Assembly (NCBI GenBank): GCA_017472255.1
Contig: JAFUQU010000014.1
Location: forward strand, 439,596 to 503,595
Source of the DNA: Clostridia bacterium
GTDB taxonomy: Bacteria; Bacillota; Clostridia; Oscillospirales; CAG-272
Direction of reading: 5' to 3'
DNA length: 64,000 nt
Shown here: positions 34,833 through 44,537 of the stretch, one piece after another
Position numbering within the stretch: the stretch's first letter is position 1
How the letters are laid out: the number at the start of each line of letters is the position of its first letter
Made by a program: the position numbers and the translations under genes
Notes under the pieces: model-generated
What the model saw: only the letters and a program-made list of their open reading frames with translations
What the model was told of the DNA's origin: nothing
Database searches by the model: none

Positions 34833-35177
34833 ATGGAAGCAAAGGAAGCTAAAGCATACCTCAAGTATGTTAGAATTTCTCCCCGCAAGGTCAAGATCGT
34901 TCTCGACCTCATCCGCGGTAAGGACGCAGCAACCGCTATGGCTATTCTGAAGAATACCCCTAAGAGCGCGTCCGAATATCTTGTAAAACTTCTGAAGAGC
35001 GCTGTAGCAAACGCTGAGAACAACTTTGGCATGGATGTGTCGAAGCTCTACGTTTCCGAGTGCTTTGTATGCCCCGGTCCGACTCTGAAGAGAATCATGC
35101 CGAGAGCACAGGGCAGAGCGTTCCGCATTATGAAGAGAACGAGCCATATCACGCTCGCAGTAAAGGAAAAGGAATAA
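34833..35177 (+). CDS. rplV: 50S ribosomal protein L22
   Basis: 114 residues, with [20 protein letters not shown] and the beta-hairpin region [20 protein letters not shown] that reaches the exit tunnel, where macrolide-resistance changes occur in other bacteria. No insertion is visible there. Confidence 0.98.
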   Translation: MEAKEAKAYLKYVRISPRKVKIVLDLIRGKDAATAMAILKNTPKSASEYLVKLLKSAVANAENNFGMDVSKLYVSECFVCPGPTLKRIMPRAQGRAFRIMKRTSHITLAVKEKE

Positions 35178-35201
35178 TCCGCGAAGGAGGTTAAGTGCTA
35201 A

Positions 35202-35984
35202 ATGGGTCAGAAAGTTAATCCGCACGGTCTCCGTGTCGGTGTTATCAAAAACTGGGATTCGAGATGGTACGTCCGTGACGAAGAGTTCGGCGATACCCTC
35301 GTATCCGACTATAACCTGAGAAAGTATCTCAAGGAAAAGCTCCAGGCGGCTGGCGTTCCGAAGATCGAAATCGAGCGCGACAGCCAGAAGGTCAGAGTTT
35401 TCATCCACTGCGCTAAGCCCGGTGTTATCATCGGTAAGGGCGGCACTGAGATCGAAAAGCTGAGACTGGAGATCGAAGCAATCGTTAAGAAGCCTGTTTC
35501 CGTCAACGTTATTGAGGTGAAGTCCCCCGACCTCAACGCTCAGCTCGTTGCCGAGAACATCGCAAGCCAGCTCGAGCGCAGAATCGGTTTCCGCCGTGCC
35601 ATGAAGCAGTGCATCGGCAGAACCATTAAGCTCGGCGCAAAGGGTATCAAGATTTCCTGCGTCGGTCGTCTGGGCGGCGCTGAAATCGCGAGAACCGAGC
35701 ATTATCACGAGGGTACTATCCCGCTTCAGACACTCCGTGCCGACATCGACTACGGTTTCTATGAAGCAAACACCACCTACGGTAAGATCGGCATCAAGGT
35801 CTGGATCTACAAGGGCGAAGTCCTGAACGGCGCCGCTGCACGTGTTGCAGTTGAGCAGCCCAAGGCTCCCAAGAGCTTTGACAAGGGCGAGCGCGGAGAT
35901 CGCAGAAACGGCGAGCGTCGTGAGCGCCGCGGTGATCGCGCACCTCGCGGTGAGCGCAGAGATTCCGGCAGAAAGGAGCAGTAA
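35202..35984 (+). CDS. rpsC: 30S ribosomal protein S3 with charged C-terminal extension
   Basis: 260 residues. The first about 215 hold the KH domain ([19 protein letters not shown]) and C-domain ([20 protein letters not shown]). The last about 40 are a low-complexity Arg/Glu/Gly tail ([20 protein letters not shown]), longer than in most bacteria. S3 lines the mRNA entry channel. Confidence 0.98.
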   Translation: MGQKVNPHGLRVGVIKNWDSRWYVRDEEFGDTLVSDYNLRKYLKEKLQAAGVPKIEIERDSQKVRVFIHCAKPGVIIGKGGTEIEKLRLEIEAIVKKPVSVNVIEVKSPDLNAQLVAENIASQLERRIGFRRAMKQCIGRTIKLGAKGIKISCVGRLGGAEIARTEHYHEGTIPLQTLRADIDYGFYEANTTYGKIGIKVWIYKGEVLNGAAARVAVEQPKAPKSFDKGERGDRRNGERRERRGDRAPRGERRDSGRKEQ

Positions 35985-35989
35985 TCACC

Positions 35990-36415
35990 ATGTTAATGCC
36001 TAAGAGAGTTAAATACAGACGTGTACAGCGCGGCAGACTGAAGGGTAAGGCTTCCCGCGGCAACACGATCACCAACGGCACCTATGGTCTTGTTGCTACC
36101 GAGCCTGCATGGATCACCAGCAACCAGATTGAGGCAGCACGTATCGCTATGACCCGCTACATCAAGCGTGGCGGTCAGGTCTGGATCAAGATTTTCCCGG
36201 ATAAGCCCGTAACCGAGAAGCCCGCTGAAACCCGAATGGGTTCCGGTAAGGGTTCGCCCGAGTACTGGGTAGCCGTCGTTAAGCCCGGCAGAGTTCTGTT
36301 CGAGATGGACGGCATCGATGAGGCAACCGCTCGTGAGGCTATGCGTCTCGCAGGTCACAAGCTGCCCATCAAGACCAAGTTCATGATGAAAGAAACTACA
36401 GAAGGGGAGGAATAA
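35990..36415 (+). CDS. rplP: 50S ribosomal protein L16
   Basis: 141 residues, with [20 protein letters not shown] and [20 protein letters not shown]. Contacts A-site tRNA and helps complete the peptidyl transferase centre. It begins 6 bp after rpsC. Confidence 0.98.
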   Translation: MLMPKRVKYRRVQRGRLKGKASRGNTITNGTYGLVATEPAWITSNQIEAARIAMTRYIKRGGQVWIKIFPDKPVTEKPAETRMGSGKGSPEYWVAVVKPGRVLFEMDGIDEATAREAMRLAGHKLPIKTKFMMKETTEGEE

Positions 36416-36418
36416 GCC

Positions 36419-36607
36419 GTGAAAGCTACAGAGATCAGAGAAATGAATGCTGAAGAGCTTAATGCTAAGCTTAAAGAGCTTAAAAACGAGCTGTTCAATC
36501 TCCGCTTCCAGCACGCGATCAATCAGCTTGACAATCCTCATAAGATTCAGGATGTTAAGCGCGACATCGCTCGTGTTATGACCATTCTTAATGAAAAGAA
36601 TGCGTGA
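36419..36607 (+). CDS. rpmC: 50S ribosomal protein L29
   Basis: 62 residues starting at GTG (36419), with EEL-type LNAKLKELKNELFNLRFQHA and NPHKIQDVKRDIARV. A small helical-hairpin protein at the tunnel exit. It begins four bases after the rplP stop. Confidence 0.97.
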   Translation: MKATEIREMNAEELNAKLKELKNELFNLRFQHAINQLDNPHKIQDVKRDIARVMTILNEKNA

Positions 36608-36627
36608 GTTAAGGAAGGAGAAAAGTC

Positions 36628-36894
36628 ATGAGTGAAGCAGCAGAGCGCAATCTGAGAAAGACCCGTGTCGGTATGGTTGTCAGCGACAAGATGGACAAGA
36701 CGGCAGTTGTTGCCATCCTGGACAACGTGAAGCACCCCATTTACGGCAAGGTCATCAAGCGTACCGTCAAGATCCACGTTCACGATGAGAAGAATGAATG
36801 CGGCGTCGGCGACAAGGTAGAAGTGATGGAAACAAGACCTCTCTCCAAGACCAAGAGATGGCGTCTTGTCGGCATCATCGAGAAGGCAAAATAA
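36628..36894 (+). CDS. rpsQ: 30S ribosomal protein S17
   Basis: 88 residues, with [20 protein letters not shown] and [20 protein letters not shown], an OB-fold primary 16S-binding protein. GGAAGGAG precedes the ATG. Confidence 0.98.
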   Translation: MSEAAERNLRKTRVGMVVSDKMDKTAVVAILDNVKHPIYGKVIKRTVKIHVHDEKNECGVGDKVEVMETRPLSKTKRWRLVGIIEKAK

Positions 36895-36956
36895 TCAAGA
36901 TAGCTTAAAATTAAGTAGGCACGTCGTAGCGTGCCGAAATAAGGAGGATAAGCACT

Positions 36957-37325
36957 GTGATACAGCAACAGACACTTATGAAGGTTGCCGACAACACCGG
37001 TGCAAAGGAGCTTATGTGCATCCGTGTACTCGGCGGCACTGCTCGCAGATACGCCAACATCGGCGATATCGTAGTTTGCGCTGTGAAAAAAGCAACGCCC
37101 GGCGGCGTTGTTAAAAAGGGCGACGTCGTCAAGGCGGTCGTTGTAAGAAGCGTTAAGGGTCTCAAGAGAGCCGACGGTTCCTACATCAAGTTTGACGAGA
37201 ACGCTGCGGTAATCATTAAAGACGACAAAACCCCCAGAGGAACCCGTATCTTTGGGCCGATCGCACGCGAACTGCGTGAGGGCGACTTCCTGAAGATCCT
37301 CTCCCTGGCACCCGAAGTATTATAA
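36957..37325 (+). CDS. rplN: 50S ribosomal protein L14
   Basis: 122 residues starting at GTG (36957), giving the standard [20 protein letters not shown] opening. [15 protein letters not shown] [20 protein letters not shown] is present. AAGGAGG lies 10 nt upstream. A 62-bp spacer follows rpsQ. Confidence 0.98.
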   Translation: MIQQQTLMKVADNTGAKELMCIRVLGGTARRYANIGDIVVCAVKKATPGGVVKKGDVVKAVVVRSVKGLKRADGSYIKFDENAAVIIKDDKTPRGTRIFGPIARELREGDFLKILSLAPEVL

Positions 37326-37340
37326 TAGGAGGTATCTGAG

Positions 37341-37658
37341 ATGAATAAGATGGTTCACGTAAAGAAAGACGATACCGTTATTGTGATCTCCGGCGACGAC
37401 AAGGGCAAGAAGGGTAAGGTCCTTGAGGTTGCTCCCAAGGAGGGCAAGGTCATCGTTCAGGGCGTCAACATCGTTACCAAGCACGCTAAGCCGCGCCGTC
37501 AGGGCGAGACCGGCGGTATCGTGAAGGTCGAGGGCGCTATGTATGCCGACAAGGTTCAGCTTTACTGCGAGAAGTGCGGTAAGGGCGTAAGAGCTAAGGC
37601 TGAAATTAAGGACGGCAAGAAAGTCCGCGTTTGCGCAAAATGCGGCGCAAATCTGTGA
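37341..37658 (+). CDS. rplX: 50S ribosomal protein L24
   Basis: 105 residues with a KOW motif (DTVIVISGDDKGKKGKVLEV) and, at the C-terminus, two CxxC pairs (YCEKCGKG, VCAKCGANL) that may bind zinc. One of the two initiators of 50S assembly. Confidence 0.98.
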   Translation: MNKMVHVKKDDTVIVISGDDKGKKGKVLEVAPKEGKVIVQGVNIVTKHAKPRRQGETGGIVKVEGAMYADKVQLYCEKCGKGVRAKAEIKDGKKVRVCAKCGANL

Positions 37659-37676
37659 GTGGGAGGATAATGAATC

Positions 37677-38216
37677 ATGGCAAGACTGAAAGAATTATAC
37701 AAGAATGATGTCGCTCCCGCGCTCATGAAGAAGTTCGCTTACAAGAGCCCGATGCAGATCCCGAAGCTCGACAAGATCGTGGTCAACGTCGGTACCGGCG
37801 ATGCGAAGGATAACTCCAAGGTTATCGATACCGTTATCGGGGAAATCTCGATGATCACCGGTCAGAAGGCTGTTCCGACCTACGCTAAGAAGTCGGTCGC
37901 TAACTTCAAGCTCCGTCAGGGCATGAAGATCGGCGTAAAGGTTACTCTGCGTGGCGACAGAATGTACGAGTTTATGGACAGACTGTTCAACTTCGCACTT
38001 CCCCGCGTCCGCGACTTCAAGGGTATCAACCCCAACGCTTTCGACGGCAGAGGCAACTACTCCCTCGGTCTGAAGGAGCAGCTGATCTTCCCGGAAATCG
38101 AGTACGATAAGATCGAGAAGATCCGCGGTATGGACATCGCGTTCGTTACCACCGCAAACACCGATGAGGAAGCAAGAGAGCTGCTCACGCTGATGGGCGC
38201 GCCCTTCGCTAAATAA
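37677..38216 (+). CDS. rplE: 50S ribosomal protein L5
   Basis: 179 residues, with [20 protein letters not shown] and [20 protein letters not shown]. Binds 5S rRNA and contacts P-site tRNA. AGGAGGATAATG-type spacing supports the start. Confidence 0.98.
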   Translation: MARLKELYKNDVAPALMKKFAYKSPMQIPKLDKIVVNVGTGDAKDNSKVIDTVIGEISMITGQKAVPTYAKKSVANFKLRQGMKIGVKVTLRGDRMYEFMDRLFNFALPRVRDFKGINPNAFDGRGNYSLGLKEQLIFPEIEYDKIEKIRGMDIAFVTTANTDEEARELLTLMGAPFAK

Positions 38217-38228
38217 GGAGAGTACAAA

Positions 38229-38414
38229 ATGGCAAAGAAATCGATGATTCTCAAGCAGCAGAAGCCCCAGAAGTACTCCACCCGCGAATACAACCGCTGC
38301 AAGATCTGCGGTCGTCCTCACGCTTACCTGCGCAAGTACGGCATCTGCCGTATCTGCTTCCGTGAGCTCGCATACAAGGGCGAGATTCCGGGCGTAAGAA
38401 AGGCAAGCTGGTAA
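38229..38414 (+). CDS. rpsZ: 30S ribosomal protein S14, zinc-binding short type
   Basis: 61 residues with [20 protein letters not shown], the CxxC-x12-CxxC zinc site of the short S14 form. No zinc-free paralog is in the window. A 226-bp hairpin-rich spacer follows it. Confidence 0.97.
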   Translation: MAKKSMILKQQKPQKYSTREYNRCKICGRPHAYLRKYGICRICFRELAYKGEIPGVRKASW

Positions 38415-38640
38415 TTTCGGCTGCACACGCCGGCTGAAAGCCGGCAGGTCGGCTGTAATGCCGACAGACCGGATTCGGTCAACAAATTCACGATATTGAT
38501 TAAAAATCAATATAAATAATCGCTCCAATCTTACCGGAAGGAAGCTGAACCCGTCAGGGGGATGCTTAACCACCGGTTGGCGGCCGGGACGAGTCCCGGC
38601 AGCAAGGGTTTTAGCGTACTTGCATTAGGAGGATAAAAAA
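38415..38640 (+). promoter_or_regulatory. Hairpin-rich spacer between rpsZ and rpsH
   Basis: Five perfect short hairpins stand in a row: GCCGGC/GCCGGC (38429-38445), GTCGGC/GCCGAC (38448-38465), GACCG/CGGTC (38467-38480), ATATTGAT/ATCAATAT (38493-38513) and GCCGGGA/TCCCGGC (38583-38600). None has a T run, so they are not terminators. The last lies 27 bp before the rpsH ribosome site. S8 autoregulates the spc operon in Escherichia coli, so a translational control site is possible here. Confidence 0.5.
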
Positions 38641-39039
38641 ATGCAAATTTCAGACGTAATTGCTGATATGCTCACACGTATCAGAAATGCCAACGACGCA
38701 AAGCACGCCACCGTCGATGTTCCCGCTTCCAACATGAAGAAGGCCATCGCGGACATTCTCCTCACCGAGGGCTACATCAAGTCCTATCAGGTGATCGAGG
38801 ACGGCAAGCAGGGCGTCATCAGAATCACCCTCAAGTATGGTCAGGGCAAGTCCAAGATCATCAAGGGTCTTCGCAGAGTTTCCAAGCCCGGTCTGCGTAT
38901 CTACTCCAACTGTGAGGATATGCCGAAGGTTATGAACGGTCTCGGAATCGCTATCGTTTCTACATCCAAGGGCATCATGACCGACAAGCAGGCTCGCGCC
39001 AACAACGTCGGTGGTGAAGTTCTCGCCTTTGTATGGTAA
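38641..39039 (+). CDS. rpsH: 30S ribosomal protein S8
   Basis: 132 residues, with [20 protein letters not shown] and the RNA-binding end [21 protein letters not shown] central-domain 16S-binding protein and the known translational repressor of spc operons in enteric bacteria. AGGAGG is 9 nt before the ATG. Confidence 0.98.
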   Translation: MQISDVIADMLTRIRNANDAKHATVDVPASNMKKAIADILLTEGYIKSYQVIEDGKQGVIRITLKYGQGKSKIIKGLRRVSKPGLRIYSNCEDMPKVMNGLGIAIVSTSKGIMTDKQARANNVGGEVLAFVW

Positions 39040-39057
39040 GCAGAGGGAGGAGAAATC

Positions 39058-39597
39058 ATGTCGAGAATTGGAAGAAAACCGATTGCTATTCCCGCTGGTG
39101 TCGATGTTAAGATCGGCGAAGGCAACGTGGTCACTGTCAAGGGTCCCAAGGGCACTCTGACCCAGACCATGAACAGCAGAATCAACATCGCAGTTGAAGG
39201 TGCTGAAATCAACGTAACCCGTCCTACCGACGAGAAGGAAGATCGTGCGCTGCATGGTCTGACCCGTACTCTGGTCGCTAACATGGTCGAAGGTGTTACC
39301 AACGGCTACTCCAAGAAGCTGGAGATTGTCGGCGTCGGTTACAGAGCGCTGAAGAACGGCAAGACCCTCACGCTCAACCTCGGTTACTCGCACCCCATCA
39401 CCTTTGAAGAGTTTGACGACATCAAGTTTGAGGTTCCTTCTCAGACTGAAGTCATCGTTTCGGGCATCAACAAGCAGACTGTCGGCCAGGTTGCCGCTCA
39501 GATCCGCGAGAAGAGACCCCCCGAGCCCTACCTTGGTAAGGGTGTTAAGTACGAAGGCGAGCACATTCGCCGCAAGGCCGGTAAGACCGGTAAATAA
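39058..39597 (+). CDS. rplF: 50S ribosomal protein L6
   Basis: 179 residues, with [20 protein letters not shown] and the closing [29 protein letters not shown]. It sits near the factor-binding site and sarcin-ricin loop. Confidence 0.98.
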   Translation: MSRIGRKPIAIPAGVDVKIGEGNVVTVKGPKGTLTQTMNSRINIAVEGAEINVTRPTDEKEDRALHGLTRTLVANMVEGVTNGYSKKLEIVGVGYRALKNGKTLTLNLGYSHPITFEEFDDIKFEVPSQTEVIVSGINKQTVGQVAAQIREKRPPEPYLGKGVKYEGEHIRRKAGKTGK

Positions 39598-39616
39598 TTG
39601 AAAGGAGTGGACTTGC

Positions 39617-39976
39617 ATGGTATCGAGAAAGGATAGTAATATCCAGCGTCTTAAGAGACACAAGAGAGTCAGAGCCAAGATTTCCGGCACTGCAGCTCGT
39701 CCGCGTCTCTGCGTATATCGCTCCCTGAACAACATCCAGGCTCAGGTCATTGATGATGTTGCAGGTGTAACGCTTGCATCCGCTTCCTCCCTTGAAAAGG
39801 CTTTCGAGGGCAACGGCGGAAACAAGGAAGCAGCTAAGAAGGTCGGCAAGCTGGTTGCCGAGCGCGCAGCTGCAAAGGGTATCACCGAAGTCGTTTTCGA
39901 CAGAGGCGGATACGTTTACCACGGTCGTGTATTGGAGCTTGCAGAAGGTGCAAGAGAAGGCGGACTGAAGTTCTGA
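39617..39976 (+). CDS. rplR: 50S ribosomal protein L18
   Basis: 119 residues, with [20 protein letters not shown] and [20 protein letters not shown]. Binds 5S rRNA together with L5. AAAGGAGTGG precedes the start. Confidence 0.98.
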   Translation: MVSRKDSNIQRLKRHKRVRAKISGTAARPRLCVYRSLNNIQAQVIDDVAGVTLASASSLEKAFEGNGGNKEAAKKVGKLVAERAAAKGITEVVFDRGGYVYHGRVLELAEGAREGGLKF

Positions 39977-40053
39977 TCCACGGTCAGAATTAAGGTTTGA
40001 AAAGACCAGTTTATACACGGTTTGAGTGAAGAAATTCAATCAAATTATTTATT

Positions 40054-40087
40054 AGAGAGGAAACGGGTTTTAACGCACCCGTAAGTG
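40054..40087 (+). promoter_or_regulatory. Hairpin between the rpsE Shine-Dalgarno and its GTG start
   Basis: AGAGAGG (40054-40060) lies 24 nt from the GTG start (40085), too far in linear sequence. ACGGGT (40063-40068) pairs with ACCCGT (40077-40082). Folding this hairpin would leave about four unpaired bases between the ribosome site and GTG, a normal spacing. Confidence 0.5.
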
Positions 40088-40603
40088 GCAAACAAAATGG
40101 CAAGACAGAATTTTGATCCGGCTACCCTCGACCTCCAGGAAACCCGCGTCTGCATCAGACGTGTTTCCAAGACGGTTAAGGGCGGACGTATTATGAGATT
40201 TACCGCACTGATGGTTGTCGGCGACGGCAACGGTCACGTCGGTTACGGCCTCGGCAAGGCTGCTGAGGTTCCCGAAGCAATCCGCAAGGGTATTGAGGAT
40301 GCTAAGAAGAACATGATCGAGGTTTCCCTGAAGGGCTCCACGATCCCGCATGAGATCATCGGCGAGTACGGCGCAGGCAAGGTTCTGCTGAAGCCGGCTG
40401 CTCCTGGTACCGGCGTTATCGCCGGCGGTACGGTTCGTGCCGTTCTCGAGCGTGCAGGCATCAAGAACATTCGTACAAAGTGCCTGCGCTCCAACAACCC
40501 CGTAAACGTAATCAAGGCTACGTTCGAGGGTCTGAAGGCGCTTCGCAGCGCTGAGGAAGTCGCAGCAATGCGCGGAATCAGCAAAGAAGCTGTAACGAAA
40601 TAA
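40085..40603 (+). CDS. rpsE: 30S ribosomal protein S5
   Basis: 172 residues from GTG at 40085 (an ATG at 40097 is the alternative). It has [20 protein letters not shown], the double-stranded RNA-binding fold, and LRCSN-type [20 protein letters not shown]. It affects decoding accuracy. Start choice depends on the hairpin-spaced ribosome site upstream. Confidence 0.97.
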   Translation: MANKMARQNFDPATLDLQETRVCIRRVSKTVKGGRIMRFTALMVVGDGNGHVGYGLGKAAEVPEAIRKGIEDAKKNMIEVSLKGSTIPHEIIGEYGAGKVLLKPAAPGTGVIAGGTVRAVLERAGIKNIRTKCLRSNNPVNVIKATFEGLKALRSAEEVAAMRGISKEAVTK

Positions 40604-40618
40604 GGAGGGCTTATCAAG

Positions 40619-40798
40619 ATGGCAAACGCAAAAGTAACACTTGTTAAGAGCCTTATCGGCTGCAAGCAGAATCAGAAGGCTACAGCAGCGTCTCTCGGTC
40701 TGAAGAAGGTTGGAGACTTCATCATCCACGAAGATAACGATGTCCTCGGCGGCAAGGTAAAGGTTATTTCTCACCTTGTAAAGAAGGAAAACGTGTAA
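40619..40798 (+). CDS. rpmD: 50S ribosomal protein L30
   Basis: 59 residues, read directly: [20 protein letters not shown], then [20 protein letters not shown] and a [16 protein letters not shown] end, the usual L30 fold and length. AAGGAGGG is 10 nt before the ATG. It sits between rpsE and rplO as in other Firmicutes. Confidence 0.96.
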   Translation: MANAKVTLVKSLIGCKQNQKATAASLGLKKVGDFIIHEDNDVLGGKVKVISHLVKKENV

Positions 40799-40838
40799 TT
40801 CACAAATCACAAAAATTCAGTATAAGGAGGAAAAACCT

Positions 40839-41279
40839 ATGAAGCTCCATGAACTTTCTCCTGCGGCAGGCTCTACTGCACCCGCATGGCGTAAGGGCAG
40901 AGGCGCCGGTTCCGGCAACGGCAAGACCGCCGGTAAGGGCCACAAGGGTCAGAACGCTCGCTCTGGCGGCGGTGTAAGACCCGGATTTGAAGGCGGTCAG
41001 ATTCCGCTGTCCAGAAAACTTCCCAAGAGAGGTTTCCACAACAAGTTCGGCGTGACTTATTCTATCGTGAATGTGTCTGCTCTGAATGTGTTCGAAGACG
41101 GCGCTGTTGTTAATCTCGCCGCTCTGTTGGAAAAAGGCATTATTCGTAAGGCAAATGATGGACTTAAAGTGTTAGGCAACGGCGAAATCACCAAGAAGCT
41201 TACCGTTGAAGCAACAGTCTTTTCAGCAACTGCGAAAGAAAAGATCGAAGCAGCGGGCGGAAAGACTGAGGTGATCTAA
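40839..41279 (+). CDS. rplO: 50S ribosomal protein L15
   Basis: 146 residues, with [40 protein letters not shown] and [21 protein letters not shown] late-assembly core protein. Its stop codon is directly followed by the secY GTG. Confidence 0.98.
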   Translation: MKLHELSPAAGSTAPAWRKGRGAGSGNGKTAGKGHKGQNARSGGGVRPGFEGGQIPLSRKLPKRGFHNKFGVTYSIVNVSALNVFEDGAVVNLAALLEKGIIRKANDGLKVLGNGEITKKLTVEATVFSATAKEKIEAAGGKTEVI

Positions 41280-42560
41280 GTGTTCAAAACACTGAAGAAC
41301 GCCTTCTCTCTCCCTGAACTGCGGAGAAAGATGCTGTATGTGGTCTTTATCGTCATCCTGTATCGTATCGGCGCAACCATTCCGGTTCCCTACGTCAGCT
41401 CGGATGCGATGAGCTACATGCTCAGCCTTAGTGATGGCTCGATCTTTCAGTATATGAGTATACTGTCTGGTACGGCTTTCTCTCGGGCAACCCTGTTCGC
41501 ACTTTCCATCTCCCCGTATATTAACGCATCGATCATTATGCAGCTCCTCTGCACCGCCATTCCCGCTCTTGAGAATATGGCCAAGGAAGAGGACGGCAGA
41601 AAGAAAGTTTCTCAGATTACTCGTTATGTAACGGTTGGTCTGGCGCTTATCACCGCTTACGGTTACTACACGACCATGAGAAATATGGGCGTTCTTACCA
41701 ATGACGGTGTGTTCGCAGCGATTGTTATTATCGCCTGCTACACGGCTGGCTCCTGCCTGATCATGTGGCTGGGTGAGAAGATCAATGAGCATGGCATCGG
41801 TAATGGTATTTCCATTATCCTGTTCACCAACATTGTCTCCTCCATTCCGACCCTGATTGGTACGCTGATCAGCTATTTTGCCAGCGGCATCGGCGGTGTC
41901 GTCATCGCACTCCTGACGATTATCATTGCTCTTGCAATGGTTGTCTTCATCGTGTTCATGAACAACTCCGAGCGCCGTCTCCCCGTTCAGTATGCGAAGC
42001 GCGTCGTCGGCAGAAAGATGTACGGCGGTCAGAGCTCGACCCTTCCGCTCAAGCTCAATATGTCCGGCGTTATGCCCGTCATCTTCGCAAACTCGATTCT
42101 CGCACTTCCGAGCACCATCGGCATGATCGCAAATCCCAAGGAGGGTGGTTTCTGGGCAGGTTTCATCAATCTGTTCTCCTACACCTCCTGGCTGTATGTC
42201 ATCATCTTCCTCGTGCGCATTATCTTCTTCGCGTACTTCTACATCGCCATCTCCTTCAATCCGATTGAGGTTGCGAACAACCTGAAGAAGAACGGCGGAT
42301 TCATCCCCGGTATCCGCCCCGGCAAGCCTACTGCCGATTACATCACTAAGGTTCTGAACAAGGTCACTCTGATGGGCGCGTTCTTCCTGAGTGTCATCGC
42401 AGTGCTTCCGCTTGCCGCAAACATCATCTCGGGCAACCAGCTTTCGGGCGTGGCTTTCGCCGGTACGTCGATCATCATCGTGGTCGGTGTGGCTGTTGAA
42501 ACCGCTCGCGAGATTGAGGCTCAGATGACCATGCGCCACTACAAAGGCTTTCTTGAATAA
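41280..42560 (+). CDS. secY: Preprotein translocase subunit SecY
   Basis: 426 residues starting at GTG immediately after the rplO stop. Ten membrane helices. It shows RRKMLYVVFIVILYRIGATI, SLSPYINASIIMQLL-type FALSISPYINASIIMQLLCT, and the RRLPVQYAKRVVGRKMYGGQ cytoplasmic loop that contacts ribosome and SecA. Forms the protein-conducting channel with SecE/G, encoded elsewhere. Confidence 0.98.
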   Translation: MFKTLKNAFSLPELRRKMLYVVFIVILYRIGATIPVPYVSSDAMSYMLSLSDGSIFQYMSILSGTAFSRATLFALSISPYINASIIMQLLCTAIPALENMAKEEDGRKKVSQITRYVTVGLALITAYGYYTTMRNMGVLTNDGVFAAIVIIACYTAGSCLIMWLGEKINEHGIGNGISIILFTNIVSSIPTLIGTLISYFASGIGGVVIALLTIIIALAMVVFIVFMNNSERRLPVQYAKRVVGRKMYGGQSSTLPLKLNMSGVMPVIFANSILALPSTIGMIANPKEGGFWAGFINLFSYTSWLYVIIFLVRIIFFAYFYIAISFNPIEVANNLKKNGGFIPGIRPGKPTADYITKVLNKVTLMGAFFLSVIAVLPLAANIISGNQLSGVAFAGTSIIIVVGVAVETAREIEAQMTMRHYKGFLE

Positions 42561-42575
42561 TCCGTGACGTTCCAT

Positions 42576-42626
42576 CCTTCGGTTTTCACCGAAGGACGGG
42601 GCGGCAGGGTCTGCGTGATAACGCAG
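42576..42626 (+). other. Two hairpins in the secY-adk spacer
   Basis: CCTTCGG/CCGAAGG (42576-42595, loop TTTTCA) and CTGCGT/ACGCAG (42611-42626, loop GATA). Neither has a T run. They may be RNA processing or stability elements. Confidence 0.4.
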
Positions 42627-42647
42627 CGAATTTTGGAGATTGATACT

Positions 42648-43295
42648 ATGAAAATGATTTTCTTAGGCGCACCCGGCGCCGGCAAAGGAACTCAGGCTGA
42701 GATTGTTTCCGAAAAGTATGAGATCCCGGCTATTTCGACGGGCGCTATCATAAGAGAAGCAATCAAGAATCAGACCGAAATGGGCAAGGCAGCCAAGCAG
42801 TTTACCGAAAAGGGCGCGCTTGTGCCGGACGATGTTGTGATCGGCATCATTAAGGAGAGACTGGCACAGGATGACTGCCGCGAAGGCTTCATTCTGGACG
42901 GCTTCCCCAGAACCGTTCCCCAGGCTCAGGCTCTGGAGGATATGGGCGTTTCGATTGATCTGGTTGTCAACATCCATGTCCCGGACGAAAAGATCGTGGA
43001 GAGAATGTCGGGCAGACGTGTGTGCCCCAAGTGCGGCACGTCCTACCATACGGCATACAATCCCTCCGCTGATGGCAAGACCTGCGACAAGTGCGGCGAA
43101 GAGCTGGCCATCCGCAAGGATGACGCGCCCGAGGTCGTGCTGCAGCGGCTTGTCACCTACCATGAGCTGACTCAGCCCCTCGAGGACTTCTACGCGAAGC
43201 TCGGTAAGCTGGTCACGGTGGTCGGTCAGGAGGAGGTTGCCGATACAACGGCGCTCACTCTCAAGGTCATTGACGATAAGAAGCAAGGCAGATAA
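42648..43295 (+). CDS. adk: Adenylate kinase (zinc-LID type)
   Basis: 215 residues. P-loop GAPGAGKGTQ, the NMP-binding region, DGFPRTVPQAQAL, and a LID with two Cys pairs (CPKCGTSYH, CDKCGEE) that bind structural zinc, as in Gram-positive enzymes. Converts ATP plus AMP to two ADP. The start at 42648 follows TTGGAG; an in-frame ATG at 42564 lacks a ribosome site and falls before the conserved start. Confidence 0.97.
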   Translation: MKMIFLGAPGAGKGTQAEIVSEKYEIPAISTGAIIREAIKNQTEMGKAAKQFTEKGALVPDDVVIGIIKERLAQDDCREGFILDGFPRTVPQAQALEDMGVSIDLVVNIHVPDEKIVERMSGRRVCPKCGTSYHTAYNPSADGKTCDKCGEELAIRKDDAPEVVLQRLVTYHELTQPLEDFYAKLGKLVTVVGQEEVADTTALTLKVIDDKKQGR

Positions 43296-43301
43296 GAATT
43301 C

Positions 43302-44051
43302 ATGATACCGGTTAAGAACGCAGATCAGATTAAGCTGATGCGTGAGGCTGGACGGATCACCGGCGAGGCTCTGGTTCTCGCAGGCGAGGCTATCAAGCCG
43401 GGCGTTACCACCAAGCATATCGATACGATCATTCGCCACCACATCGAACGGTGCGGCGCGAAGCCTTCGTTCCTCGGCTACGGCGGATTCCCGGGCAGCG
43501 CGTGCATCAGCATCAACGATCAGGTTATACACGGGATTCCCGGCAGCCGCGTGATCGAGGAGGGCGACATCGTGAAAATCGATGTGGGCGCCTTCTACAG
43601 GGGCTTCAACGGCGACAGCGCAAACACCTTCCCGGTGGGAAGGGTCAGCGCCGAGGCGCAGAAGCTCATCGATGTGACGGCTGAGAGCTTCTGGAAAGGC
43701 ATTGCCGAAGCCAAGCCGGGCAATCGTGTCGGAGATATCGGATACGCAATCCAGTCTCATGTGGAGGCGAACGGCTTCTCGGTCGTGCGCCGGTATGTGG
43801 GACACGGTGTGGGCGAAGAGCTGCACGAGTCCCCCGAGGTGCCGAACTTCGGTACCAAGGGACGGGGCGTCAGACTTTGCTCCGGTATGACCATTGCGGT
43901 TGAACCTATGGTCAATGTCGGCAGACCCGATGTCAGGGAGCTTAAGGACAAATGGACGGTTGTCACCGCAGACGGTACGCTTTCGGCTCATTACGAGCAC
44001 TCGATCGCGATTACCGACGACGGCGTCATCGTTCTGACCAAGGTCAACTAA
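43302..44051 (+). CDS. map: Methionine aminopeptidase, type I
   Basis: 249 residues. Metal ligands fit [17 protein letters not shown] (two Asp), [17 protein letters not shown] (His) and [12 protein letters not shown] plus [10 protein letters not shown] (Glu). Removes the N-terminal Met from new proteins. It starts 6 bp after adk. The KOW-type protein often found after map in Clostridia is absent. Confidence 0.97.
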   Translation: MIPVKNADQIKLMREAGRITGEALVLAGEAIKPGVTTKHIDTIIRHHIERCGAKPSFLGYGGFPGSACISINDQVIHGIPGSRVIEEGDIVKIDVGAFYRGFNGDSANTFPVGRVSAEAQKLIDVTAESFWKGIAEAKPGNRVGDIGYAIQSHVEANGFSVVRRYVGHGVGEELHESPEVPNFGTKGRGVRLCSGMTIAVEPMVNVGRPDVRELKDKWTVVTADGTLSAHYEHSIAITDDGVIVLTKVN

Positions 44052-44074
44052 CAAACTGTCAAGGAGGGATTATT

Positions 44075-44293
44075 CTGCCGAAGGACGACGTTGTAGAGTT
44101 CGAGGGTACGGTTATTGAGGCGCTGCCCAACGCCGTATTCAAGGTCGAGCTGCCCAATAAGCACATCATTACCGCGCATATTTCGGGCAAGCTCCGCATG
44201 AACTATATCAAGATTCTCCCGGGTGACAAGGTAACGGTCGAAGTTACCGTGTACGACCTCACCAAGGGACGCATCACATGGCGCGCGAAATAA
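44075..44293 (+). CDS. infA: Translation initiation factor IF-1, apparently with a CTG start
   Basis: 72 residues if read from CTG at 44075: (M)[18 protein letters not shown], then [20 protein letters not shown], an OB fold aligning end to end with standard 72-residue IF-1. AAGGAGGG (44061-44068) is ideally placed 6 nt before that CTG. The codons before it in frame are ATT ATT; no ATG, GTG or TTG exists between the ribosome site and the conserved region. The start is therefore CTG, or ATT at 44072. IF-1 fits the A site during initiation. Confidence 0.93.
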   Translation: MPKDDVVEFEGTVIEALPNAVFKVELPNKHIITAHISGKLRMNYIKILPGDKVTVEVTVYDLTKGRITWRAK

Positions 44294-44381
44294 TTGCCGC
44301 CGTTGTGAAAACACCCGCTTGAGCGGGTCCGAACCAATAAGCACAAGTCACAGAAATTGTGAGAAAGGCATGGTGAACACA

Positions 44382-44495
44382 GTGAAAGTAAAACCATCCG
44401 TTAAGAAGATCTGCGAAAAGTGCAAGATCATTAAGAGAAAAGGTCACGTCATGGTTATCTGCGAGAACCCGAAGCACAAGCAGAGACAGGGCTGA
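44382..44495 (+). CDS. rpmJ: 50S ribosomal protein L36
   Basis: 37 residues from GTG (44382): [20 protein letters not shown], then [17 protein letters not shown], exact standard length, with the CxxC/C/H zinc ribbon intact. An in-frame ATG at 44370 would add four residues and sits too close to AGAAAGG, so GTG is preferred though its ribosome-site distance is long. Confidence 0.96.
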   Translation: MKVKPSVKKICEKCKIIKRKGHVMVICENPKHKQRQG

Positions 44496-44537
44496 GACTG
44501 AAAACCAACCAATTACTAAGAAGGGGTGAATTAACGA

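Noticed and set aside
41223..42575. Long open frame antisense to secY (450 codons), and similar ones opposite the oligopeptide-binding gene (52916-54892), the rhamnosidase (27807-29492) and the P-type-like gene (58562-60049)
   Set aside because: Each mirrors a clearly coding gene on the other strand. GC-rich codon use leaves the opposite frame open, and the predicted proteins show no domain features or ribosome sites.
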